Of a DNA stretch of 64,000 nt, positions 1-7,532 are shown piece after piece. Within the stretch, counting starts at the first letter, position 1; each line of letters begins with the position of its first letter. Source of the stretch: Peptoniphilus_A hominis. GTDB lineage: Bacteria > Bacillota > Clostridia > Tissierellales > Peptoniphilaceae. The notes beneath the pieces were generated by a model. It ran no database searches. It saw only the letters and a program-made list of their open reading frames with translations, and had not been told where the DNA came from. A program made the position numbers and the translations under genes. Location: the NCBI RefSeq assembly GCF_040096015.1, contig NZ_JBBMFO010000003.1, forward strand, positions 1 to 64,000. Direction: 5' to 3'.

Positions 1-1457
1 AATGTTGAAACTTTTAATTGAAATTTATTCCAAACATATTCTTTGATTTGAGCATATGTTGCTTTGCTCTCCGCACTGGTCAAATCAAGCTCATCCAGCT
101 CAATTTCAACGTCTATATGCTTATCGACATCGAGTTTGGACAAAAGTGCTACCGTCTCCACATGAGAAGTCCTTGGGAATTGGTCGACTATTTCTATTTC
201 TTCTATGTTATAGCCTCTATCACCAAAGACGCCAAGATCACGGACTAGGGTTACGGGGTTGCAGGATATATAGAGAAATTTTTCTGGATCGAAGTCTATT
301 ATTTTTTCGATTGCCTTTGGATTTATTCCCTCTCTCGGTGGGTCAAGGACTATTAGGTCTGGGTTCTTGTCAAGGTCATCTAATACTTTTAAGACATCTG
401 ATGCTATGAACTCAACATTGTCGATCCCGTTAAGCTTAGCATTTTCTCTCGCAGCCTCCACTGCTTCTTCCACTATTTCCACTCCAATGACCTTCTTGGC
501 TGATGCTGCCAAAACCTGTGTTATGGTTCCCGTTCCTGAATAGAGGTCGAAGACAAGTTTATCTCTTGCGTCAATTTTTTCTCTCGCCATTTTGTAGAGG
601 ACTTCAGCTGATTTTGTGTTGGTTTGAAAAAATGAGAAGGGACTTATTCTAAATTTTAGCCCAAGGATTTCCTCTTCTATGTGGTTCTTGCCGTAAATTA
701 AATCTATTTCTTCTGGAACAATTGCATCAGATAGGGCGTCGTTTTTTACGTGGAAAATGCTGACGATTTCGCCTTCAAGGTCTAAGTCCAAAAGAAATTT
801 TACAAAGGCATCTCTATCAAGCTCACTTTGACTTGATGTGGCAAGTAAAATCATTATCTCAGAAGTTCTCGTCGCCTTTCTTATTAAGAGATGGCGCAAA
901 AATCCCTCGTGTCTCATTCTGTTGTAGTGGGCTTCTCCCAGACTTTCGAAATAGTTTCGCACCTGGCTTCTTATTTTATTGAAGTCACCATCTACAATAT
1001 TGCAATCAGTGGTGTTTACTATCTCGTGGAATCTGTTTTTTACATGAAGTCCAAGGGCAAGGGGTCCATCCTTATACTCGTCGCCAAAAGTGTACTCCAT
1101 TTTATTTCTGTAAAACTTGTGGACTGGCGAAGCTATTATTTCAAGCTCTCTCTCTATGCCATGCTCTTTAAATAATTTTTCGATTAAGTCTTTTTTATAC
1201 TTAAGTTCATCTTCATAGCTTAGGGTTTGGTAGCTACAGCCGCCACATTTTTCAAAGTGAGGGCAAGGAGACCCTTTTTCAAGACCTGATCTTTCGATTA
1301 CATTTAATAGTTTTGCCTTTTTAGACCTTCTACCTCTAGCTTTTATCTCCACAGTCTGACCAATGATGCCGCCCTTAAATTCATATTTTTTACCTTCGAA
1401 GCTTCCCCTTCCTAGGTTGGGAAATCTTGCTTCATCTATTTTAACAATTATGCTCAT
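1..1457 (-). CDS. rlmD: 23S rRNA (uracil-C5)-methyltransferase, RlmD/RumA family, C-terminus cut by window edge
   Basis: Predicted to methylate a uracil C5 in 23S rRNA using S-adenosylmethionine. The reading frame is open from an ATG at 1457 (SD AAGGAG) to base 1. It shows an N-terminal TRAM-like segment, an iron-sulfur cysteine set (CPHFEKCGGC near residue 70, fourth Cys in TTDCN), a DxYSGxGT-type SAM motif and the catalytic SCNPVTLVRD loop. After the methyltransferase core the frame continues with the helical extension seen in many Firmicutes members (SAESKATYAQIKEYV); its end lies beyond the window. The subfamily (RlmD versus RlmCD) cannot be settled by eye. Confidence 0.9.
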   Translation of the reverse strand, partial: MSIIVKIDEARFPNLGRGSFEGKKYEFKGGIIGQTVEIKARGRRSKKAKLLNVIERSGLEKGSPCPHFEKCGGCSYQTLSYEDELKYKKDLIEKLFKEHGIERELEIIASPVHKFYRNKMEYTFGDEYKDGPLALGLHVKNRFHEIVNTTDCNIVDGDFNKIRSQVRNYFESLGEAHYNRMRHEGFLRHLLIRKATRTSEIMILLATSSQSELDRDAFVKFLLDLDLEGEIVSIFHVKNDALSDAIVPEEIDLIYGKNHIEEEILGLKFRISPFSFFQTNTKSAEVLYKMAREKIDARDKLVFDLYSGTGTITQVLAASAKKVIGVEIVEEAVEAARENAKLNGIDNVEFIASDVLKVLDDLDKNPDLIVLDPPREGINPKAIEKIIDFDPEKFLYISCNPVTLVRDLGVFGDRGYNIEEIEIVDQFPRTSHVETVALLSKLDVDKHIDVEIELDELDLTSAESKATYAQIKEYVWNKFQLKVST

Positions 1458-1520
1458 TTCTTCACTCCTTAAAAAAATTATATCAAATTGTCACAATTTA
1501 ATAAATTAAGAAAATTTTTA

Positions 1521-1552
1521 GCAAAAAAAATAAGACAGTCACCTGTCTTATT
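1521..1552 (-). terminator. Intrinsic terminator of the SLH gene, overlapping its stop codon
   Basis: Ten-base-pair stem AATAAGACAG/CTGTCTTATT with a GTGA tetraloop followed by eight T on the minus strand. The TAA stop of the SLH gene sits inside the first arm. Confidence 0.9.
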
Positions 1553-2210
1553 CGTAGAGATTTCTGCTTCCAAATTTAATTTTACTATTATTTAGAGCCT
1601 TTTTTTGTGGATAGTTGTAATTAGAAATCATCGACCTGAAAAGCGTAGCAGCTTCTGATCTCCTAATTGATCTTGTTGGATAGAAGTTTCCATCAGAGTA
1701 TCCTCGTAGTATTCCTGCATCGACTAGGGCGCCTACATAACCCCTTGCCGATTCACTAATCTTATTCTTGTCGCCAAATTCATTAGTTGCACTTGCCTTA
1801 GTAGGTAATGAATAAACATAACCAAGGATTTCTGCAACCTCTTCCCTTGTAATATCTCTCTCTGGATTTAACTTTCCCGTAGTTGGTGTGATGTATCCTG
1901 CCTTTATGCCCTTAGCTACATCGCTATAATACCAGTCAGAAGTGTTTACATCAGAAAAAGTGACAGTGTAAGTTTTGTCGAAGCCAATTAAACTATTTAC
2001 TGTGGCATAAAACTCAACTCTCGTCATGTTTTCGTTGGGTTTAAATGTGTTGTCATCATAGCCAGACATTATTCCCTTGTCTGTAATAAAGTCAATAGAT
2101 GATTCTGCCCAGTGCCCTCTTGTGTCTCTAAAGGATTTTGCAAATACAGTGCTTGTTAAAATCAATGCTGTGGAGATAATGATCAATGAAGTCTTTTTCA
2201 AAATCTTCAT
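1548..2210 (-). CDS. Small secreted SLH-domain protein
   Basis: Protein of about 220 residues: a signal peptide (MKILKKTSLIIISTALIL, cleavage probably near VFA-K) followed almost immediately by three S-layer-homology repeats (FRDTRGHWAE..., FSDVNTSDWYY..., FGDKNKISESARGYV...). SLH triplets usually bind pyruvylated secondary wall polymer, so this is a cell-wall-bound surface protein consisting of little more than the anchor. The start is set at 2210 because AAGGTGAT lies 5 bases upstream; an in-frame ATG at 2225 has no SD. A short tail rich in Asn and Lys follows the third repeat. No partner domain indicates a function. Confidence 0.85.
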   Translation of the reverse strand: MKILKKTSLIIISTALILTSTVFAKSFRDTRGHWAESSIDFITDKGIMSGYDDNTFKPNENMTRVEFYATVNSLIGFDKTYTVTFSDVNTSDWYYSDVAKGIKAGYITPTTGKLNPERDITREEVAEILGYVYSLPTKASATNEFGDKNKISESARGYVGALVDAGILRGYSDGNFYPTRSIRRSEAATLFRSMISNYNYPQKKALNNSKIKFGSRNLYE

Positions 2211-2517
2211 TTTTATCACCTTCATTATTATTATAACTTAATAATTATCTTTTGAAACAATTTCTATTTTAAGTTTGTGTTACAAAGAGCCTATCTTGTA
2301 ACATTAATGAAACATATACGGTTTTTATACTTTATCTAGTGTCTTTATAAAGATTTAGAAATTTTGTCCCTGTAATAAAAGTGAAATCTTTTGAAATAAT
2401 TTTAAAAAACTTGTGGGTATTAGAAAAATTTAATTGGCAAAAATTTGTGTGAATTGCAAAATGTTTTATTCGTAAAAATTTCCGGAGATTTCAAAAAATA
2501 TTATGCGAAAAAAAATA
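2211..2517. other. AT-rich intergenic stretch without a recognised gene
   Basis: No ORF with an SD is seen. On the minus strand TATAAT (2231-2236) with TTTCAA 16 bases upstream is a plausible promoter for the SLH gene. The rest is A/T-rich and otherwise featureless to the eye. Confidence 0.5.
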
Positions 2518-2597
2518 GGCAAAATAAAAGAGAACAGATTATGTAAAAAGATAACTGTTCTCTAAGGGAAGAAAAAAGATGATGAAGTTTTCACTTC
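2518..2597 (-). ncRNA. Candidate small RNA of about 75-80 nt
   Basis: An orphan transcription unit. A consensus promoter (2604-2632) predicts initiation near 2597. The transcript would open with a hairpin GAAGU-GAAA-ACUUC (GNRA loop, 2597-2584), continue as a pyrimidine-rich single strand (AUCAUCUUUUUUCUUCCCUU) and end in a 9-bp terminator stem AGAGAACAG/CTGTTCTCT (2563-2529) followed by TTTTATTTT. No start codon with an SD is present, so coding is unlikely. The layout resembles trans-acting antisense RNAs whose unpaired pyrimidine tract meets purine-rich SD sequences; targets are unknown and no known family was recognised. Confidence 0.6.
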
Positions 2598-2603
2598 TCC
2601 TAT

Positions 2604-2632
2604 ATTGTACTGTAGTAAAATATTTTTGTCAA
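2604..2632 (-). promoter_or_regulatory. Consensus sigma-A promoter for the candidate small RNA
   Basis: TTGACA at 2632-2627, a 17-base spacer, and TACAAT at 2609-2604 on the minus strand. No protein gene follows within range on this strand before the terminator at 2529. Confidence 0.7.
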
Positions 2633-2745
2633 GCCTTTATGAAAATATTTTCAAAGAAATTTTGTCCCCTGAAAATCGCTCTTATCCCTTTAAATTACAT
2701 GGATTCCTATAAAATTTAAAAATATTATGAATATATTTGCACAGC

Positions 2746-2773
2746 TTACTTTAATTAGAATATGTGGTAGAAT
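2746..2773 (+). promoter_or_regulatory. Probable promoter of the nitroreductase gene
   Basis: TTACTT, 16-base spacer, TAGAAT preceded by TGG (extended -10). The leader would be only about 10 nt, which makes the assignment tentative. Confidence 0.4.
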
Positions 2774-2790
2774 GTAGGTGAGGTGATATT

Positions 2791-3309
2791 TTGTTAAAAG
2801 AAATAATTTTAAAAAGAAGAACAGTTAGAAAATATAAAGATAAAGAAGTTGACAGAGAAAAATTGGAAGAACTTTTGATGTACGCATCAATGGGACCATC
2901 AAATGGCAACTCTCACCCCGTTGAATTTATAATAGTAGACGACAAAGAAAAAATCGAAGAACTATCCAATATGGACTCCTTTGCAACCCTCTACCTAAAG
3001 GACGCACCAGTGATTGTAATAGTAATTGCAAACACAGACATCTGCAAGACTTGGGTGGAAGAAGCATCACTTACAGCAGCCTACCTACAACTTCTCCTTG
3101 AAGAAGAAGGACTTTCATCTTCATGGATCAATGTCAAAGAAGGAAAGACTGCAGGAAAAATCTCCTACGAAGAATACTTCCAAGAAAACTTTGGCGTGAA
3201 AAAACCTTATAGAGCACAATGTTTGATTCCAATTGGCTACAAAAAATCAGGCACAAAGGACCACGAAGAATTTGACATCTCATCAAAGGTCCACAACAAT
3301 AAGTTCTAA
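2791..3309 (+). CDS. Nitroreductase-family flavoprotein
   Basis: FMN-dependent NAD(P)H oxidoreductase of the nitroreductase fold, 172 residues, at the short end for the family. The N-terminus has the typical RRTVRKYKDKEV motif and SNGNSHP (residues about 37-43), which contacts FMN; a C-terminal IGYKK motif matches the usual 'PIGYP' segment. It starts at TTG with SD AGGTGAT. It stands alone between its own promoter and terminator, so the substrate cannot be inferred from neighbours. Confidence 0.85.
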   Translation: MLKEIILKRRTVRKYKDKEVDREKLEELLMYASMGPSNGNSHPVEFIIVDDKEKIEELSNMDSFATLYLKDAPVIVIVIANTDICKTWVEEASLTAAYLQLLLEEEGLSSSWINVKEGKTAGKISYEEYFQENFGVKKPYRAQCLIPIGYKKSGTKDHEEFDISSKVHNNKF

Positions 3310-3334
3310 AAATTTTATTTGAAGATAAAATTTT

Positions 3335-3435
3335 ATTAGCAGGCAAAATTTTATTAGCAAATAAAAATATTGTTAGCAAACAAAAAAAATTAATAGCAGG
3401 CAAATTTTTATTAACAAATAAAAATATTGTTAGCA
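3335..3435. repeat. Two imperfect 44-bp direct repeats, period 57
   Basis: Copies at 3335-3378 and 3392-3435 share the pattern (A/T)ATAGCAGGCAAA...AAATAAAAATATTGTTAGCA with a few substitutions. They lie between the nitroreductase stop and its terminator, and will be transcribed as a 3' UTR. TTAGCA motifs recur inside each copy. Confidence 0.7.
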
Positions 3436-3447
3436 TGAAAAATGATT

Positions 3448-3471
3448 AAATCCGGTTCGCCGGATTTTTTT
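3448..3471 (+). terminator. Intrinsic terminator of the nitroreductase gene
   Basis: Perfect 8-bp stem AAATCCGG/CCGGATTT closed by a TTCG tetraloop and followed by T residues. Confidence 0.95.
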
Positions 3472-3527
3472 ATTGGTGATTTTATTTTCTTTTTAAGTGA
3501 ATTTTTACACAAAAATTTTCCTTGCAA

Positions 3528-3570
3528 AAAAAAAGATTCACCTTAATATCATCCTGATGAATCTTTTTTT
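3528..3570 (-). terminator. Terminator after the DUF1002 gene, symmetric
   Basis: Arms AAAAAGATTCA (3530-3540) and TGAATCTTTTT (3558-3568) with a 17-base loop; T-runs on both strands, so it could act for either direction. Confidence 0.8.
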
Positions 3571-3580
3571 CTCTCTTAAT

Positions 3581-4444
3581 TTATTTAAAAAGTGAAACTA
3601 TAAAGTCGATAAGTTTTTCTAAAATGTTCTTTGTATTTTTTACTGCCTTTTCCCCTTCAGGTGAGTTTAAAAATTTTGATGCCTGGTCCTTATATTTTAC
3701 TGCTGTGTCTGCCACCCTATTCCAATCTACATCGGCATCTTTCATGTTGTTAAAGAGGCTCACAAGCTTGTCTTCTTGGCTTTCTGTTAAATTTATATTG
3801 TAATTATTTGTCACAGTATTTATTATAAATCTAACTTCCTCTTCATCCTTTGGCATATTCTTTGCCATGGCATCTTTGATTTCGTAAATTATGTCGTTAG
3901 TCTTTTCATCGCCAAGTTCTTCAGAAAGTTTTGTTTGCACAACTAATTCTTGGTTGGCAACTTTTTTCAAATTTTCTGGAAGCTTTTTGCCAGTGTTTTC
4001 TTCATAAGTTTTTAAAATTCCTGTTAGGGCAGCTGTGCCGCTTACCTTTCCTGGTGCTGTTACATAAATGTCTGCATCTTCAATCCCCACAGTGTTAAGG
4101 GCATTTAAAAAGGCATCTTCACTTACAACTCTGATGTTGTCTGAAAGCTCAATATTTATTCCGCTGCCTGCCTTTTTGTATCTAACTATGGCAGAAGATA
4201 TTGCCTTGTTTCCAATTTCCTTTGAGGAAAGGACATCGCCTAAGTACTTGTACTCTTCCTTGTTAGTGACTTCAATGATCTTTGCCTTGTCATCAGCATT
4301 CATCTCGCGAAGCATTTCACTTTTTTGCTCTTCACTTAAGTCTGCTCCAAGTGTTACTATTTCATCTCCTGCACTAGCAAAAACTGCACTTGGAAGTAAC
4401 AAGAGTGAAAGCGCCGCAGTCATAATTTTATTTTTTATCTTCAT
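3581..4444 (-). CDS. Secreted DUF1002 (YpuA-like) protein
   Basis: About 287 residues starting at ATG 4444, which has a strong GGAGGAGAT SD; the longer in-frame start at 4474 has none. A signal peptide (MKIKNKIMTAALSLLLLPSAVFA) precedes a DUF1002-like body with the pattern EIVTLGADLSEEQ and a TAPGKVSGTAALTGILK segment, typical of the family. The C-terminal segment ends in a short hydrophobic stretch (LIDFIVSLF). The family is extracytoplasmic and of unknown function. It is a single-gene unit with its own terminator. Confidence 0.8.
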   Translation of the reverse strand: MKIKNKIMTAALSLLLLPSAVFASAGDEIVTLGADLSEEQKSEMLREMNADDKAKIIEVTNKEEYKYLGDVLSSKEIGNKAISSAIVRYKKAGSGINIELSDNIRVVSEDAFLNALNTVGIEDADIYVTAPGKVSGTAALTGILKTYEENTGKKLPENLKKVANQELVVQTKLSEELGDEKTNDIIYEIKDAMAKNMPKDEEEVRFIINTVTNNYNINLTESQEDKLVSLFNNMKDADVDWNRVADTAVKYKDQASKFLNSPEGEKAVKNTKNILEKLIDFIVSLFK

Positions 4445-4536
4445 AATCTCCTCCATTTTTCTATATCTTAACATAAGTTTATGTTTAATTTTTTAAAACT
4501 GTGTGAAATTTCCTTTTCACATAGTCATGCCACAAT

Positions 4537-4559
4537 AAAAAAGAACCTTGAAGGTCCTT
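4537..4559 (-). terminator. Intrinsic terminator of the lon-engB transcript
   Basis: Minus-strand stem AAGGACC/GGTTCTT (one G-U pair), loop TTCAA, followed by TTTTTT; 8 bases past the engB stop. Confidence 0.85.
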
Positions 4560-4566
4560 CTTTACT

Positions 4567-5166
4567 TTATTTTTCCTTGTGAAATCTCAATATGTCTTCA
4601 AAGATAAACCACATATCTTTTACTTCATTTTTTTCTGATGAAGAGAAGGGAATTATATTTTCTCTGTGTTCAACGCCAAGCTTTTTTGCTATGACAGAAA
4701 TGTGTTTATCTACTTGAGATTTTTTTATCTTGTCCTTTTTTGTGGCAATGACTATGCCAGAAAAACCTGAGTGAAGGATGTAGTCATACATCTGCTTGTC
4801 TAAATCTGTTGGCTCGTGCCTAATGTCCACCAAGAGAATTGTCTCCAAAATATTTTCTCTATTTTCAAGATACCTATTGATTATGCCTGCCCACTTTTCT
4901 TTTTCTTTTTTGGCAACTTTTGCGTAGCCGTAGCCAGGTAGATCCACTAGGCGAAGGTCGTCATTTACCTTGTAAAAATTTATGGTCCTAGTCTTTCCTG
5001 GCGTTGATGAAGTCCTCGCTAGATTTTTTCTATTAAGCATGGCATTAATAAAGGATGACTTGCCCACATTAGACCTGCCTGCAAAAGCAAACTCAGGAAG
5101 ATTTGCCTGTGGATATTGCTTTTCCAAAACTGCAACTTTTTCCAGTTCTGCCTTATTTATCTTCAC
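4567..5166 (-). CDS. engB: Ribosome-biogenesis GTPase EngB (YsxC/YihA)
   Basis: GTPase required for late assembly of the 50S subunit. G-motifs are clear: GRSNVGKSS (G1), DLPGYGYAKV (G3), TKKDK (G4) and SSSEK (G5). I place the start at GTG 5166, with SD AGGTG 6 bases upstream; the upstream in-frame GTG at 5175 lacks an SD. This gives 199 residues, the usual length. The gene overlaps the end of lon by 14 bases, indicating translational coupling, an arrangement common in Firmicutes. Confidence 0.95.
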   Translation of the reverse strand: MKINKAELEKVAVLEKQYPQANLPEFAFAGRSNVGKSSFINAMLNRKNLARTSSTPGKTRTINFYKVNDDLRLVDLPGYGYAKVAKKEKEKWAGIINRYLENRENILETILLVDIRHEPTDLDKQMYDYILHSGFSGIVIATKKDKIKKSQVDKHISVIAKKLGVEHRENIIPFSSSEKNEVKDMWFIFEDILRFHKEK

Positions 5167-7486
5167 TAAAATCACCTATCGCAATCTCTGCAACTTCTTT
5201 GAAGTTTGAAACAGTTTTTATCTCCAACTTTTCAACAGCCGCTTCTTCGATTTCCCTTAAGTCTCTCTTGTTCTCTTCAGGAATTATTACAGTCTTAACT
5301 CCATATCTTTCTGCAGCCAAAAGTTTTTCCTTAAGACCACCTATTGGAAGGACTTTGCCGCGAAGGGTAATTTCTCCAGTCATGGCAACATCACTTCGTA
5401 CTGGTTTTTTTGTAAGGGCTGATAAAACTGATGTGGCAATTGTAATTCCTGCTGAAGGCCCATCCTTTGGCACTGCACCTTCTGGCACGTGAATGTGAAT
5501 GTCCTTATCACTTCTAAAGTTTGGGTCAATTTTAAAGTCTTCTGCATTAGATGCAATGTGGGAAATGGCAGCTATGGCTGATTCCTTCATTACATCTCCA
5601 AGAGAACCTGTAAGAGTTAGTTTTCCCTTGCCAGGCATGACAGTTGTCTCAATGACAAGTGTAGTGCCGCCAACTTCTGTCCAGGCAAGTCCATTAACTG
5701 AGCCCACTTCAGAATTTTTTTCTCTTTCATTTATTAAATAAATTTTTTCGCCAAGGAAGTCTGAAATATTTCTCGTGGATACAGAAACTTTTTCTAAATC
5801 TTCTTCCACAATTTTTAGGGCAGCCTTCCTCACAATTTTTGAAATTTGTTTTTCTAAACCTCTAACGCCAGATTCGCGAGTGTAGTAATCTATTATGTCC
5901 CTTAGGGCCTTTTCAGAAATATTTATATTTTCCTTCTTCAAACCATTTTCAGAAATTTGTTTTGCAACTAAATATTTTTTTGCAATATTTAATTTTTCAT
6001 TAGGCGTGTAGCCACCAATTTCTATTACTTCCATTCTGTCAAGAAGGGGTCTCGGTATAGTCTGCCTTGTGTTTGCTGTCGCTATAAAGAATACATTGGA
6101 TAAGTCAAAGGGAAGCTCCATATACCTGTCCGTAAAGGAATTGTTTTGCTCTGGGTCAAGGACTTCTAAGAGTGCAGATGCCGGGTCGCCCTTAAAGTCA
6201 TTTCCAATTTTATCTATCTCGTCAAATAAAAATACTGGATCATTTTTGCCAGCTTTTTTCATGAGAGAAATAATTCTGCCAGGAAGGGCGCCGATGTAAG
6301 TCCTTCTGTGTCCTCTTATTTCTGCTTCGTCAGTTACACCGCCAAGGCTCATGCGGACAAATTCCTTGTTTAGAGAATTGGCAATAGACTTGGCAATGGA
6401 AGTTTTGCCCACTCCTGGAGGTCCCACAAGGCAAAGTATAGGACCCTTATTTTTGTCGCCAGACAAAATTCTTACGGCTATAAATTCCAAAATCCTTTCT
6501 TTCACATTTTTTAGTCCGTAATGTTCTTCATTTAAAACTTTTCTAGCATCGCTTAATTTTACTTTTTCCTCTCCAGCATCAAGCCAAGGAAGGTCAATTA
6601 TCCAGTCCAAATAATTTATGAGCATGGAATAATCTGGTGACTGTGAATTTAAGTTTCTAAGTTTTTTTATTTCACTTAGGGCTTTTTCCCTCACTTCATC
6701 AGGAAGGTTTTTTTCTTCAATTTTTTTCTTGTAGACTTCTGTGACTTCGCCCTCATCTTCCTCATCGCCAAGTTCCTTGTGGATGACGCGAAGCTGTTCC
6801 TTTAAATAGTACTCCCTTTGGATGTCGTCCATTTTCTTTTTAACTTGGTCGTTGATATTTTTTTCTATGGAAAGAATTTCTATTTCCTTTTTCATTATCT
6901 CGTGAAAGGCAACAAGTCTTTCGTAAATATCAGTTGTCTCAAGTAGTTTTTGGTACTCTTCAAGTTTAAAGTCAAGATAGCCAACAACAGTGTCAATAAA
7001 TCTTGATGGGTCGTCTGTGTCTGCAATGTTAGATAAAAGTCCTGGGAAGAATTTTTCATCAAGAGAGGCGTAGGATTCCAAGTCATTTAAGGCAAGGCGA
7101 AGGGCTGCCTCAATTTGGTCGTCTTCTCTGTAGTCAACTTCCTCTTCTTCTAGGATTTCTATATACGCTTCAATTATCTCGTCACTAATATCAAGGCTTG
7201 AGATTCTTGCCCTCTCTCCACCTTCAACTAGGACCCTGACAACTCCACCTGGGAGCTTTAAAATTTGTTTTATAGTTGCCACAGTCCCAACATCAAAGAG
7301 GTCTTCTCTCTTTGGGTCTTCAACTTCTAAGTCTCTTTGCGCCACCAAAAATATTTTTGAGTCCTGCATTTCCGACCTTTCAATTGCGTTTACAGAAATT
7401 TTTCTGCCGCAATCAAAGTGCATGACCATGTGGGGAAAGATTACTAAGTCGCGAAGAGGGATTAGTGGTAATTTTACTTTTTCCAT
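5153..7486 (-). CDS. lon: ATP-dependent protease La (Lon)
   Basis: Cytoplasmic AAA+ serine protease that degrades misfolded and regulatory proteins. 777 residues, full length: N-terminal LON substrate-binding domain (from KLPLIPLRDLVIFP), coiled linker, AAA+ module with Walker A GPPGVGKTS (about residue 355) and Walker B VFLFDEIDKI, and the C-terminal protease domain with catalytic Ser in PKDGPSAGIT and Lys in GGLKEKLLAA. SD GAAGGTGAAA precedes the ATG. A strong terminator lies between clpX and this gene, so it must depend on readthrough or on an internal promoter. No CIRCE or CtsR box was seen. Confidence 0.97.
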   Translation of the reverse strand: MEKVKLPLIPLRDLVIFPHMVMHFDCGRKISVNAIERSEMQDSKIFLVAQRDLEVEDPKREDLFDVGTVATIKQILKLPGGVVRVLVEGGERARISSLDISDEIIEAYIEILEEEEVDYREDDQIEAALRLALNDLESYASLDEKFFPGLLSNIADTDDPSRFIDTVVGYLDFKLEEYQKLLETTDIYERLVAFHEIMKKEIEILSIEKNINDQVKKKMDDIQREYYLKEQLRVIHKELGDEEDEGEVTEVYKKKIEEKNLPDEVREKALSEIKKLRNLNSQSPDYSMLINYLDWIIDLPWLDAGEEKVKLSDARKVLNEEHYGLKNVKERILEFIAVRILSGDKNKGPILCLVGPPGVGKTSIAKSIANSLNKEFVRMSLGGVTDEAEIRGHRRTYIGALPGRIISLMKKAGKNDPVFLFDEIDKIGNDFKGDPASALLEVLDPEQNNSFTDRYMELPFDLSNVFFIATANTRQTIPRPLLDRMEVIEIGGYTPNEKLNIAKKYLVAKQISENGLKKENINISEKALRDIIDYYTRESGVRGLEKQISKIVRKAALKIVEEDLEKVSVSTRNISDFLGEKIYLINEREKNSEVGSVNGLAWTEVGGTTLVIETTVMPGKGKLTLTGSLGDVMKESAIAAISHIASNAEDFKIDPNFRSDKDIHIHVPEGAVPKDGPSAGITIATSVLSALTKKPVRSDVAMTGEITLRGKVLPIGGLKEKLLAAERYGVKTVIIPEENKRDLREIEEAAVEKLEIKTVSNFKEVAEIAIGDFSEDK

Positions 7487-7496
7487 TTTTCACCTT

Positions 7497-7522
7497 CTAA
7501 AAAAGCCGTGGCAACCACGGCT
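7497..7522 (-). terminator. Strong intrinsic terminator between clpX and lon
   Basis: Perfect 8-bp stem AGCCGTGG/CCACGGCT with a 3-base loop and TTTTTT on the minus strand, placed 11-15 bases before the lon SD. See findings. Confidence 0.9.
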
Positions 7523-7532
7523 AAATTTATTT

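Noticed and set aside
891..1175. Open frame of 94 codons on the plus strand
   Set aside because: It is antisense to the well-supported rlmD frame and has no SD or family resemblance.
2529..2563. Hairpin considered as a terminator for the nitroreductase gene
   Set aside because: It lies upstream of that gene, and its T-run is on the minus strand; it fits the end of the orphan small RNA instead.
3335..3435. Possible CRISPR-like repeats
   Set aside because: Only two imperfect AT-rich copies separated by 13 bases, no spacers and no cas gene.
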